Shown here one piece after another: positions 47,372 to 58,794 of a DNA stretch of 64,000 nucleotides. A model generated the notes under the pieces. The model saw nothing but the letters and a program-made list of their open reading frames with translations. It had not been told where the DNA came from and did not search any database. This DNA is from Psilocybe azurescens. Its lineage: Eukaryota > Basidiomycota > Agaricomycetes > Agaricales > Agrocybaceae. The stretch is from contig JAJIRX010000581.1 in the NCBI GenBank assembly GCA_023853785.1, positions 80,073 to 144,072 on the forward strand, given 5' to 3'. The stretch's first letter is position 1; each line of letters begins with the position of its first letter. The position numbers and the translations under genes were made by a program.

Positions 47372-49441
47372 GTCGACTTGTTTGGGACAAAAACGCAACC
47401 CATCATTCAATTTGATGTTGTTGTAAGTAGACGGGCTAAGATGTGGTTGTGAAAGAATGGGATAATGATATTCCTGGAGGATTTATGTCAGAGAGGTTTC
47501 CTTGCTCTCTACGAATTAGCGCTTTGACGCTTGACCAGGTTTGACTGAAGTTGTTGCAATTTGAACAAGTGTCATTGTTGTCCAAGTGAGAAAGCTCAGA
47601 CGTCACGTGAGCATTTTGACAGTTTGGAAGTTTCCGTCTGTACGAATCGATTCAATCGAACTTCTTTATAATACTACTGACCGGTAACCGTTCTGTTTAC
47701 GACAGTTGAAGAATGGGTGGCAAACTGTCGATATACTTAAATCCTTCTATGCAGCGGATTTGTCACGGGTGGTGAACAATGCCCCCATGACACTACAAAG
47801 TCAGTGTAATGAAAAAACCTTAGCTATCCAACAAGGTAAGGACACTTTTCAACAGCCTAGAGTGCTTTACCTCTTCTTTTTATAATACAGAAACAATTAA
47901 ATGCGTAGAGATCGATTATGATTTGTATTCCCGTTAACTTAATTACAAATGGCAAAATATCCTTTAAGGCCCTCATCTTGACATCTTTTGCAGATTTTTT
48001 CAGTACATTTACTTTTGTAGTGTCACGCGGGCATTGTTCAGGGCAGGTTTACCTAATAATACAACACATGATTTAAACTCAGATCGGTCGGACCGGTCAG
48101 TCTAAGTCTGTCTATCGACAAACAAACCCTCCTTCATTTTGTCATAGACAGAACGGTCACTGGTCTGACTGCTTACAGTTGCCACTTGATGCTCAGGATG
48201 ACAGACTTTATTCCCGTTATTCTCAACAACTAACTTAGCTCCTGAGTTCCACCGCTTCAGCTGGGTGTCTACCCACCGCATGCGGACCGCAAGTGACCTT
48301 GAGTATAGTGACAGGAATTCCGCATGAAGCCAGGAATCCTGTACTGTCCTGAACTTAAACTTACTTTTTTTATCTTCGGGAGTCACATAATTTGGGGAGG
48401 CGTACAAAGTAAAGTTTCCTTAGTGGTCTTTGCCAATCTCCCAAATCCAGATAACCCGACCAACCTAGGCGTCGAAGCCCTAATCTGCGACTATCGCCGA
48501 CCTCTGATGCACTGAGTCAGGCAAGACAAAAGTCCGGCGGCAAACATGGATTTAGAGGAAGCGTGAGACCCGGACTGCTAACCGTGCCTCTGTGCACAAG
48601 CCTTCCATTCTAGTCACTAGTGGACGGCGGCCTTCTTACAGCAATCGAGTACGTGGCCAGCTTTCACTGCAGATCGTCTTTTGCAGCTTCCTGATTTTGT
48701 CTTGTAGTCCTCACGACCCGTTTCTAGGGGCAGGACGCAAAGATGTCATAACGACCCGGGAATGCGTAGGGTATCGCCATCCCGGTAGCGGAGTCGTGCT
48801 TCAACTATGTACTAGCTTGTGCATCGCTTCCATTCCTCTCTTTCAATAGCTCGAAGTCCTGGACCTTCATCATGACAACACAAAGCTTCGGAATTGTCGC
48901 GGAATATGACCAAATGGCCGATGCTCAAATACCCGGATCTTGACATACATCAGTGGATTTTTCATCTCCTCATCCCACGTCGACATTAGCTCGATATCAA
49001 TTATCGAACCTCTGGGAATAAATGCGCCTGAAAAGCAAGTGGTTCGTCAATCTGAAAATCAGGGAATATCCCTGTCAGCAGGCCTCCACGTTCTGCGACC
49101 GTTTGAAGCTTGGAATTTCACATCCTTTTCTAGATTAAGTGCTGCATAGTACATTCTCGTTGTAATCAACGAAAGTAGTAGTCGAGATAACGATATTTTG
49201 CACACAAAGCACCCCTTTAAACAATTATTGCTCCCGACATTGTCCTAATATGGCTGAAATCAAATATTTGCGCAGACGGCGGACCGAACCCTTTGTGGCT
49301 TGCACCTCGCCTCAACTGCGCGGTACTCCTTGCTACTTGTTCTCCAGCTACATTCTCCTAGAGTCCTTTTCAAATGACTACAAACGCCTAAACCACACAT
49401 AATCTGCTTGTACAGATACACGACCACCATAATACCACGAC
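47372..49441. other. 2-kb intergenic stretch
   Basis: It contains the second member of the diverged repeat (48595-48655). No gene is supported. Confidence 0.45.
48595..48655. repeat. diverged direct repeat, member B
   Basis: Sixty-one nt counterpart of 45614-45673. The 30 nt to its left (GGACTGCTAACCGTGCCTC) also resembles the sequence left of member A. Confidence 0.6.
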
Positions 49442-52400
49442 ATGTCCAATGACACCGTTAAAGCTGATCAGATAGCCTTCCACTTCTACACGAAACTTTT
49501 CTATGCTGTGAACCATGCCAGGACGACGGAGGATCCTAGTTCGAACCCGAAGCCTGATAAATGGGTACGAGCGTCGTTCATTGTTTAGAAAACATGGCTA
49601 ACATTGGCCATTGTCTAGTTCAACTTGGAGACACCCCGACTCGGACCTCTTTACCAAGGAGGCACGAGAGCCTTATCGAAGCATCTCATTGGCGCCTCCG
49701 TCTGGGCCTCCTACGTTAGAGATCCAAGTACTCCTGTCAATCCCGGAGTTAACGAACAATCAAGTCCTGGTGTACACGCCTCCTGACTCATCTCGCGTCA
49801 GAATCGAGCCGACACCGAAGTTCATACTTCTGGAGACATGGTCACTGGGTATGAACTTGCATCGGCCTGGGCGTCAACAAGGAGACGCCAACACGGATGT
49901 TGCACTTCCCATCATCTACAAGCAAGGCATAATCTTGTTTCGCAGCGTCTTCAGCTTGCTCAGGGTCTTACCTGCATGGAAGTTCTACAAGCGTCTAAAG
50001 AGGAAGGTCGGGGGTGTTAATAGGAATGGCCACCTGGGAATTAGGCTGAGGGTGCGACCGAACGGAGAGAGTGAGAATGACACGAGGATACTTGGATTTA
50101 GTGAGTATTTTGATCAACAATAAGGACTGTGCTATCTAATGAACTGCTTTGTATTCGTTTAATTTCAATTAGACGCTAGGCTGTCACCGACCTACCGTGT
50201 ACCACTTCCCACCTCGACTCATACATTCCCGGCTGTTCCCCACCTGTTTGGTACCTTCACGTTATCGACGACTTATTTGAATACCCCTAGCTTCCAACTG
50301 GATGAATTGGAATCCCTCCTTTCGTCCAGGTTTATATCTCTTGATTTGGAGGGTTTATGCCGACTCTAGACAAAAACCGACAGCGCGACTCGATGTCGGG
50401 TTCCTCTTGCCCAATAGCAGTGGCATCCGATCAGTTTTGTCGCGATCGCCACCCAGGCCCATTGGAAGAGCCACCTCAGGAAACAGTGGCGCGGACAACG
50501 TCAGCGTAGCTGACAGGTTCATACTACCATCGCGCGTCGCCAGCGTGGGTGCGCCATCTCTCGGAATGACTGCTAGCTCGGGAACAAGCGCACTTATACC
50601 CCCACCACGGCCATTCCCTTCGACGAACCCATCCAGCAACAGCCCGTATTCTATTCCTTCCCAACCCACACCACCCCCGGGCTCGCAGTCAATCGTCTGC
50701 GGAAGGAGAGTCTGAACTCTTCTTCTTCTTCCTCAATATCTACCAGGGACCTTCCTCAAGGTCCTCCCGCCCAATATGCCGCTGGTACATCATCCCTATC
50801 CTCCTCTCCTGTATCCGGCCCACTCCCCATCCGCCGACCCAACATCAACCAAGTCCATCCATTCAAATCCAACACATTCTCCAGTACATCCGGGTCCTCT
50901 CCCTCGCTATCGATCCGACAAGGCACAGGCGGCGGCGGCTCGCCCGCAGGAGTGCCTTCCGCCCTCGCTGGACCGACCCACTCGCCCATCGGGAACCCGG
51001 CCCGCCTTCCTCCGTCGCCGATGAGTGCAGGGTTCGCCCACCCGTCGCCGCCTGCGGGTGCGACCACATTTTCGCCGTCGAGTCTGGGCGACAGACGGCC
51101 TGGGACTAGTGGAAGCGGGGCCAGCTCAGAGAGGGATCGGGATAGGAGGTCGAGCTTGCACAGCTTCGGACAGGGGTCGGGTGTAGGCGGAGGTGCTGGA
51201 GGAGCTGGTGGGGGCGGAGAGGGAGAGGATGGGCGTCTGCCTATGCCCGTGCCTATGCCTACGAGGAAGAGATATTCGAGCAGCTTTGGGCATCGCTATG
51301 TGGGCAGTGTGGGCAGTGGGACGGGAATTCCTGCTCCTGGATCTGGCTCTGCGAACAGCGGAGGTGCAGGCGTGGGTGGGCTTGAAGGCCGAAGTGTTGG
51401 CGGCGGCGGCGCGAGCACACCTGGGAGCGGGAATGGGAGCGGTCGAGGTACTCCTGCCAGCCTTAGTGCTGGTGGTGGGCAAGAGGGGAAGAAAGAGGTG
51501 AGTCATTTTTGTTGGTCGTGCTTTTATATAGATTGGTGGGGGTCCTTTTACTTGATTGGAGCAGCCGAGCAGCCGTGAGCTGTGTGTGTTAGGAGTGTGT
51601 AACTTCTAAACGCGATAAGCTCTCTCCGAGTAGTGACTCGACGGCCACGTTTTCGTATATGAACCATGGACCACAGTCTCCTTGGAAGGTTTCTCCTTTG
51701 TTAACCACCTATATTTCTTAACGCATCATGGGCTGCTTCGATCCTTTTCACGTTACTAATGCACTGCTTTCCATACAGGGTGTTACTTCCTTCCTCGGCG
51801 CTAGGACAGACGACGACGATATCTCCATATTCTGTTCAGGACATCGAGGAACGCAAGCCACTCACAGGCCGAGCGAAGGAGAGAGAGAAGAGGACCGAGA
51901 CCGAGAGCAACTCGAGCAGCAAGAACGGCACGGATGGCAATATGACCAACGCGGTCTTGGGCGTGCTCTAGAGCCCTCAGAGTCTTCGGCTAAAGGGAAG
52001 GAGAAAGAACGACCCGGGAGGAAACAACAGGAGGCGGACACGGACACAGACAACCGACAGCGGGGACTTCGGGATGACGCTGGCGGATACATGGCGCCGC
52101 CATCGCCGCTGCACGATTCGCCCAACTTCGGCGCCACAAATTTGGATGATCATCAGATGTCCGCTGCGGAGCGGGCTGCGCAGCTTTCAACGTCCGCCAA
52201 ATCGAGGCCCGATGCTTACCAGTCAGAATGAGGGTGGATGAGAGGCTAAAGGAGATGAATGAGCGGTTCCTCAAGAGCCTCGAGGGCATAAGCGGCGGGA
52301 GCACGCGGCGGAAGGACCGGCAGAAGGATAGCAGCACAGGTGCCACTTCTTCTGCTACGTCTGTCTCGGATAACAGAGACGGAGCTGGGGCGAGTGGAGA

Positions 52401-52668
52401 CAGCAGCTCACGCGCATCACGCGGGCTCAGCCTTGGGTTCCCTTCTCGAGAAAGCGGCGAACGCGACCTGGATACAAACCGGATTCCCTACCCATCGTAC
52501 TTCTATAATACTCCTGGTATGGGGCTTGGAATAGGAAGGGGCCGACACTCGTCCACGAGCTCAAGCACGATGGGAACCAGCGAAGCCGGTGCAAGCCAGG
52601 GGTCAGAAGAGGTCATCGGACGCATGGAACTCTACGAGGAGAGAAGGAAGAATGAATACCAGGGATAG
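49442..52668 (+). CDS. ATG13: autophagy-related protein 13
   Basis: ATG13 is the HORMA-domain scaffold of the Atg1 kinase complex that starts autophagosome formation. Exon 1 (49442-49564) reads MSNDTVKADQIAFHFYTKLF, YAVNHARTTEDPSSNPKPDK. Exon 2 continues FNLETP / DSDLFTKEAREPYRSISLAP, LEIQVLLSIPELTNNQVLVY, PTPKFILLETWSL, YKQGIILFRSVFSLLRVLPA, WKFYKRLKRK. Exon 3 has RLSPTYRVPLPTSTHTFPAV, PHLFGTFTLSTTYL, SFQLDELESLLSSRFISLD. The C-terminal half is the long disordered region expected for ATG13 (PIRRPNINQVHPFKSNTFSS, RDRRSSLHSFG, TDDDDISI, VQDIEERKPL, VDERLKEMNERFLKSLEGIS) and ends RMELYEERRKNEYQG. At least five one-base breaks are visible: the C4 run at 49634-49637 and sites near 50351, 50407, 50674-50681 and 51830; the frame changes again near 52226. 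All are absent from conserved motifs on either side, which points to base-calling error in a core gene. Confidence 0.9.
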
Positions 52669-53050
52669 TTGTCTCTTATCATACTTAACTTGCGTACGCG
52701 TCCTGTTTTTTATTTTTGGATTTCTTTCTTTCGTAGGGTTGCATGTATGGGCTGCTTTGGGAGGTTGTGGTCATGCTTGTCACATGCGAAAGTTGTATCT
52801 CTACTACTTATGTATTTTATTATTGGTTGCTCAGGGTGGATTAGGTGATATTCTTGACGAGATTGAAAGACTTGTAAGTTGTTAAATGACGTCGCCGGCA
52901 TTCTCTCCCGCCACTTTTTACACATTCAAGTCCACTTGCGAGACAAAAAGCAGAGAATCGATAGGTTATTGGTTCCCTGAACCTTTACTAATACCTATGG
53001 TAAACTTATTTCAGCGCGAGGTTCATTCACCTCAGCTATGTTTATGTGCC
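52669..53050. other. intergenic region, no gene seen
   Basis: Convergent 3' flanks of ATG13 and the next minus-strand gene. Confidence 0.45.
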
Positions 53051-54104
53051 TCAAACTCCGATGACCGGCCGTGAACTAGTCGCGAAAGGGATAGGGTGTG
53101 CACCGGTGAATCCAATGGCGGAGAAGTAGATGACCCACGCCGCTACGAACACTGAGGCAGACACAACAAATTAGCACTCAAGCCCAACTTTCGAGGGCAT
53201 AGGATATATACGGACGTGAGAAAGGAGCTGTCCAGGTTAGAATATCGAGAAATTGGACAATTTGGCAAACCAGGTGCCCGAGAGCGCCCATGCTGTTATA
53301 ACTTACACAGACTCGAAAGGAGTCGTGGCTCCAACCAGCGCGAACCGCTGGAACACATTGGAGGGGAGAAGTAGTCAACGTTCTTGTTCTAATCCTACAT
53401 ATTCGAAACACTCACTGAACATGGAGAATGCAATTAAGGAGGAGCCAGTAATGTGGGCTTGAGCACTGGTCATCCAGTGTGTGGACTGCGGCTGATTGCT
53501 GTATTCCCGTCTGTATCTCGGGCTGAGTGACGAAGATATGTGAAAAAAAACCCCTTCCTTACAAGAAGATAATTAATACTGTAACAACTCCATAGAAGAT
53601 TGTTAAAAACCCAAAGTTGAATGCTGAAATTGGACAATCCAGCGTTGTTAGATCTGCTGGCCAATACGACATGGAAAGCCGTGGTGCAGACTTACCATCG
53701 ATTATCGCTAGTCTGAGCAATGAGAACACGAAGACCAGAGCGTTCAAGAGGGCCGCAGCAGAAACTGCGAATATGGCATATCCTGATTCAAATCAATAAG
53801 CTGTTAGCATGTCTCCTCAAGAGTCATAGTGGCGAGGGGTTGTAAACCATAGTATGTCCGGCAGTTCTTCAGAACATGCAACCTACTCAGCCTGGCTATT
53901 GTGTTCGAGAAACGACCTGAAAGGCGCTTCAGCGTCTAGGGAGCTGGCAAGTGACATGATGGTCAAGAACAAGCCCGACAGACAGTGAGATTTTATAATA
54001 AACAGTACGAGCGCATGATGGTAAGTTAGCTTGTTGTACCGCCGATTTACTAATTTCAAATGGGTGCAACCTACCTCCATTAAGTCCACCCGTTTACACT
54101 GCAT
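53051..54104 (-). CDS. multi-span membrane protein, hypothetical
   Basis: Hydrophobic exons follow one another on the minus strand: HHALVLFIIKSHCLSGLFLT, then GYAIFAVSAAALLNALVFVF (plus SLLRL), then DCPISAFNFGFLTIFYGVVT (plus VLIIFL), then a last exon with SVFVAAWVIYFSAIGFTGAH and PVIGV before the TGA at 53051. Donor/acceptor pairs are visible between them, but one junction (exon 1/2, near 53,790-53,890) is not in phase, so the start at 54104 is provisional. Four spans and about 200 residues again suggest a MARVEL-like topology. It is unrelated in sequence to the four-span gene at 42 kb as far as I can see. Confidence 0.4.
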
Positions 54105-54399
54105 TGAAACTGCGCAAGACAGGGGGGGAGGTGATACATATCATGTTTGTAACGTTAGCAATACAGCAAACAAGGGTTGTTGAGTGTGAATGACAGTTGC
54201 TGGCCAATTTCCGGCCGCGCAGTCGCCGCGCATGTCGCGTTCTCGTATTTTCAGCCTGCCGTTGCCCAGTGCCGTGGGAATTATTACCGACAGAGTTGAG
54301 AAAAGAAATTTGCTTTCGTTCTGTTTCTTTCGTTCTTTCTCTTACTTTGAATTTCAACAGATTTCAGCTCGTTCCTATCCGTACCACGGTCTGCCAAAG
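54105..54399. other. intergenic region, no gene seen
   Basis: Divergent flank between the membrane-protein gene and the F-box pseudogene. Confidence 0.4.
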
Positions 54400-55480
54400 C
54401 CCTGCCACCTCGAACGATATCAGGGTCTATGACAAATGCGACGTTTCAAACGGAAATCCATGTGATCCGTGTGCTCAACATGTTCAACTGCGAGTCCAGA
54501 TGGTGCAGGCAGGAAATTTCCTCAATGAGTTGCTGACCCAGCAGCAGGGGCTAAGAACACACATCAATTGAATTCACGACCTGATCATTTCTCAATTTCC
54601 AGAACAAATCATTTCTCTTATTTTCTACTGGGCTATTCTAGACTACTGGACGAAAGCCAGCTCCAGGGTGAGATACTTGAATCCCTTGACTTTGAGCACT
54701 GTGTGCAGAGCTTGACACTTGACACCGTATCGCATGGAGTCTGCACCGCAATTATGGTCTCATATCATCTGTGACTTCAACACTGGTCCTTTATTTCAGC
54801 ACCAAATACTTGCTGAGAATGGCTTGCCAGGTCTAACCAGCTACCTCTTTCAATAAAAATGACTGTGAATGCAATGGGCTTTAGAGATGAAGTAGATGCA
54901 CGTGAAACACCAGAGCTGAATTATTTTCTCTTTATCAGCATCTTGAATATGCATTCAAGTCATTGGTATACTATATCCATCGATTGTCCAGATATCCTTG
55001 TAACTTATTTCACTGGAAACTTAGCAGTTGGTGTGCCCATCTAGAGCTGAGCAAGGGCCCAGGTCCATGTGGGTTGTCTGTGGGTTTACCTGTGAGAATA
55101 CCTGTAGAGATCCTGATCTGCAGGTCCAGGTTACCTGTGGCCACAGGTCCCTGAGGGTTCAGGTTTGAATTTTTAAGTAGCAGGTGCCTGTTTAGGCCTC
55201 CCAATGTTAATATAGCAATAAATCTGAGCCTACAAACCCATTTTTGTATCAAATTGAGCATATGAAATGACTTTTCATTTCAGGCAATTTTTAAGTAGAA
55301 AAACAATCACTTACAATATTATTTTGAGTATACATAGTATTTTAAAGCCTATTGCTACTAAATACCTACAGGTACCTGGACATGCACGTTTCAAAAAATT
55401 GAGTAGGAGCCAAGTTGACTGAGCTCTGCCTCTATCTTACCTTCAACCTTGAAGCCCGAAGCTGACACTTTGAATAGTCT
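54400..55480 (+). pseudogene. F-box-like pseudogene, copy 3
   Basis: The plus strand carries a decayed relative of the two F-box genes. Readable pieces in order are VYDKCDVSNGNPCDPCAQHV, FLNELLTQQQGLRTHIN, then a frame change into IHDLIISQFPEQIISLIFYW, LDYWTKASSRVRYLNPLTL, a stop after STVCRA, then APQLWSHIICDFN, another stop, and CPDILVTYFTGNLAVGVPI. Each piece aligns by eye to copy 2 (YDKCDILDGKPCNPC, IHDPIIYRFPQEITALIFYW, TPQLWSHIACD). Multiple stops and shifts, not just homopolymer slips, mark it as truly broken. At the PI end it is interrupted by a MITE-like element (55043-55427), and recognisable F-box sequence largely ends there. Confidence 0.8.
55043..55427. mobile_element. 385-bp MITE-like element inside the F-box pseudogene
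   Basis: The left end AGAGCTGAGCAA and the right end TTGACTGAGCTCT are imperfect terminal inverted repeats. Internally the motif CAGGT/ACCTG recurs roughly a dozen times in both orientations, concentrated in the left half. There is no coding capacity. The flanking 8-mers GCCCATCT and GCCTCTAT share only some bases, so a hAT-like 8-bp target duplication is possible but eroded. The element sits exactly where the F-box similarity stops. Confidence 0.55.
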
Positions 55481-55767
55481 TTAAGTTGATTAAGCCATGA
55501 CACCCTTTTCTCTGAATTTACAGATGTTTTCCATCCCTTTAGTCGATCCTTGTCAAATCCATGGATTTCTTGCGTATACAATTATGGAGTACATGAACAT
55601 CAAGGTTTCATGCCCAAGTTGCATAAGGTTTATCCCACACGCAACACCTGGGAACGGACGACAGGAAGATGGCATTAAGAACAAATTCGTCATAAAAGTG
55701 TGCACTCAGCCGGTTAAATGGCAATCAAACCGACTTCCCTGTTTTCGACAACTAGACTTTACTGCAA

Positions 55768-57502
55768 ATGTCGAAGGGGCCAATTCGCATAGCAATTATG
55801 TGAGACTTCCTTTGCCGAAAATGCAGTTTATACACTGACATCTGCTTCAAAGAGGGGCAGGTATTGGAGGACTAACCTTGTCTTCGGCACTAGAGCATTT
55901 GGAGAAGGATCGTAACTTTGAAATCACCATATATGAGGCATCCGCTCAGATCTCTGAGATCGGTGCAGGAATCAACTTTTGGCCTCGAAGTTGGAGCATC
56001 ATGAAGGCACTTGGACTGGAGAAAAGTCTTCTTCAGATTCTTCCAAGGGTTCCTGATGATTCCCCCGTAGGTTTATTATACCATCACCAAAGATTGCGAG
56101 TTCACGTGTGAAAAGGCGTCGTCTTCCAAGTTCGAAAGGGGGACCAGGCTGAAGGGCTTCATATTCAAGACTTGACGATGAAGGGTCGGTCTATCGCTCT
56201 CAATAAGTCTTTCCATGTCTAAATTATAGGTTCAAAGGTGGAGGTATAAGGTTTCACAGAGCTGAATTACAGAAGGTTCTCCTCAGCCACTCGCGCAGCA
56301 AATTACATCTCTCGTACCGTCTTGTCTCGTACGACGAAGACGGTGATGAGATTCACCTCCAGTTTGAGAATGGGAACACTGCAATTTGCGACTTGCTTAT
56401 CGGCATGGACGGTATCAAATCGGCTGTGAGAAGGTGCTTCTTGCTGAAGCGTAGTATGCCTAATTCGCCATCGATGAACCCAGTCTGTTCTGGGGATATA
56501 GCTTACCGAGGCCTCATCTCTGTCCAAAGCCTTGAAAAAGCATTTCCTGGCCATCGGGCAATCAGCAGTCCAACCATGGTATGAATAGACTACTCTATGG
56601 TAGTGGCCGACTGATGCAAATGATAAATCTTAGTACTGCGGGAAATCGAAGGTGATTATTTCTCCGGGCAAAGAAAAGACTTGATTGCTCAAACACTCCC
56701 ATTATAGCTCATCATTACTTATCCTGTGTCCAAGGATACGTTTGTCAACTTCGTGTCATTTGACACAGACATGTCGCAGGAAGGAGCATCTTACGAAGGA
56801 CCTACTACCGTACCATGTACTCGAGAAGAAGTGACGTCAATATTCAGTCTATGGGAGGAGGAAGTCCAGTCGCTGGTTCGGGTACGTACATATGTGTCTC
56901 TACTGTACCAGCTCTGTTAACACTCTATGCTATCCAGTGTATCGAAAAGCCAACGAAATGGGTCATACGCTTTCTTCGGCCCATGGACCGCTACTCTCTT
57001 GGTCGAGTGGTCCTCGCCGGGGATGCTGTGGGTATTTATTTATCGGATCTATTTCAAAAGCTTGATATTAGATGTATAGGCTCATGCTATGACTCCACAC
57101 CTCGGATCAGGGGCGGGACGTGCAGTTGAAGTTAGCTCTCGCCACTTGATCTCGCTAAAAATCTACTTACTCTTCTGATAGGACGCTTACATTCTGTCGA
57201 GCCTCATATCTGATAAACTATGCACTCGGAGCACGTTACCCCGGATTTCAGAAATCTTCAACGAGATATGCTGTCCTGCAGGAAATTGGCTGACCGAGAG
57301 ATCGAGGTACAGTGGGAGGCTTTGCCGGCTAATGGCTCCAGGCTTCGAGGAAGTCCTTGAAGGCGACTCCACAGTGCCTCACGAAAGGCTGGTAGACATT
57401 GTGCAGGGGTTCAGCAAAGAGTTGGAATTTGTATGGAAGGAATCAGCTGAAGAGGATAGAATGCGGGCCTTGGAGATGTTAAGAAATTCAGATCTCATGT
57501 AA
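55768..57502 (+). CDS. FAD-dependent monooxygenase (salicylate-hydroxylase-like), copy 1
   Basis: This is a class A flavin monooxygenase of the PHBH fold, a family that hydroxylates aromatic substrates using NAD(P)H. Exon 1 is tiny (MSKGPIRIAII) and is joined across an intron to the dinucleotide-binding GAGIGGLTLSSALEHLE. Then come EITIYEASAQISEIGAGINF, WPRSWSIMKALGLE, GFHRAELQKVLLSHSRSKLH, CDLLIGMDGIKSAVRR (the DG motif), IAYRGLISVQSLEKAFPGHR, CIEKPTKWVIRFLRPMDRYS, the GD motif LAGDA plus AHAMTPHLGSGAGRAVEDAY, and a C-terminus EDRMRALEMLRNSDLM before TAA. The intron after DDSP is one base out of phase at a C5 run (56062-56066); otherwise the model is coherent. No signal peptide, so probably cytosolic. 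Tandem with copy 2. Confidence 0.88.
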
Positions 57503-58794
57503 GATGGATGTCTTCGCAGAGAAGTAATCCCAGTCAACTTGTCATCCGTCCTCAAATCCTCCGCTCTGTCCCTCGGACTACCTCTTCAAAATTCAACTGG
57601 GGATAAGCATCGTATATCCTTACAAAAAAACCCCATCTGCTTGTGTGGCACAGATTTCGTACGTGTCTTGATTGCTATGCGCACGGCCAGGTGGGCCTTG
57701 CAGGTGCTAACATACAGCAAGTCTTCAAGTTGCATACGATCGAAGGAGAGCAAGATAAACTTGGATCTCTGAGGCTGTCGTAGTGTGCGATGAAGGAATA
57801 TGTAGCAAACGGCGCAACATCAGTGAAGCCGCATTTCGTCAGATCTTATAATTTTTTACGAGACTATCTCGTTTTCTCCAGAAATTTGACAAATCTGCTA
57901 TCTGCTTCACAGTTTTTCTCGCTGCTATACACCTGATTATATTAATAGGATAGGTCGCTTGCTGATTGCGGCTATTATGTATTAGATACAACTTTGGCAA
58001 GAGCCTGAAAGTAGGAGCAGAAGTTCAACGCTCCATAGTCTCAACGTTTTAAGATCTACGTTTTGGCTGAGAGAGTATATCAGTTTTTCCCCAATGTATA
58101 ACACTTCATTGGGCGCTTGCTGTCTCACTTCTGGAGCACCTGTCTGCCTATTTGTACCGGTTCTTGGAAATAGTGTTTGGATAAATTTTCTGGATAAATA
58201 ATAGTTGAGAGATATCAGCAAAAATCGGAACAAGGACAATGGTTGACAATCTCATGGAGATGATAGTTGAACCATAAAGGGTACTTAATCATACGAAAAA
58301 TGCTCACTAAATAATATTGAATAAATGAATCATGATAGCAATTCTGTTAACTTTTAGTAAAGGCTTTACAAGAATGCAGCATGTACTGATGCGGCCCATA
58401 AAACAGACTCAGTAATTTCATATTCGTCACGACTAACAGCGTCTCTATTTATTCTTCAGATGAAATTACCAGACTATCGGAAGGACCGTCGCGTTCGCGT
58501 AATCCCCTAGAAGTAGAATATTATAGCATGTCCAACCCGTAATATCCGAGTCGGAGAAAGCGACTCATAGAAGCCTAATCTGATGGCATACTGAATACTA
58601 GCTACCCAACCTAAAATAGGCGACACAAACGTAGTACTTATCTCGGTTGGCTCTCGGCTCAGCGACAGATGCGCAGGAAATTAAAAGCATCCCACTGTGG
58701 AATCATGCATCCTTGCGGGATACCTCCCCTGTTCGTATACACCACTTTGTGAAGCGTCTGCGGTTCTGGTTTTCGAACTCAAGGATGCCTTGTA
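57503..58794. other. 1.3-kb intergenic stretch between the monooxygenases
   Basis: No gene is supported. AT-rich with short frames only. Confidence 0.45.

Noticed and set aside
49442..52668. True pseudogenisation of ATG13
   Set aside because: Breaks are single-base and mostly at short runs, with conserved sequence on both sides and no nonsense substitutions in conserved blocks, so error is more likely.
57982..58239. Minus-strand hydrophobic frame of 85 codons
   Set aside because: AT-rich intergenic context and no splice partners; the hydrophobicity is explained by T-rich codons.
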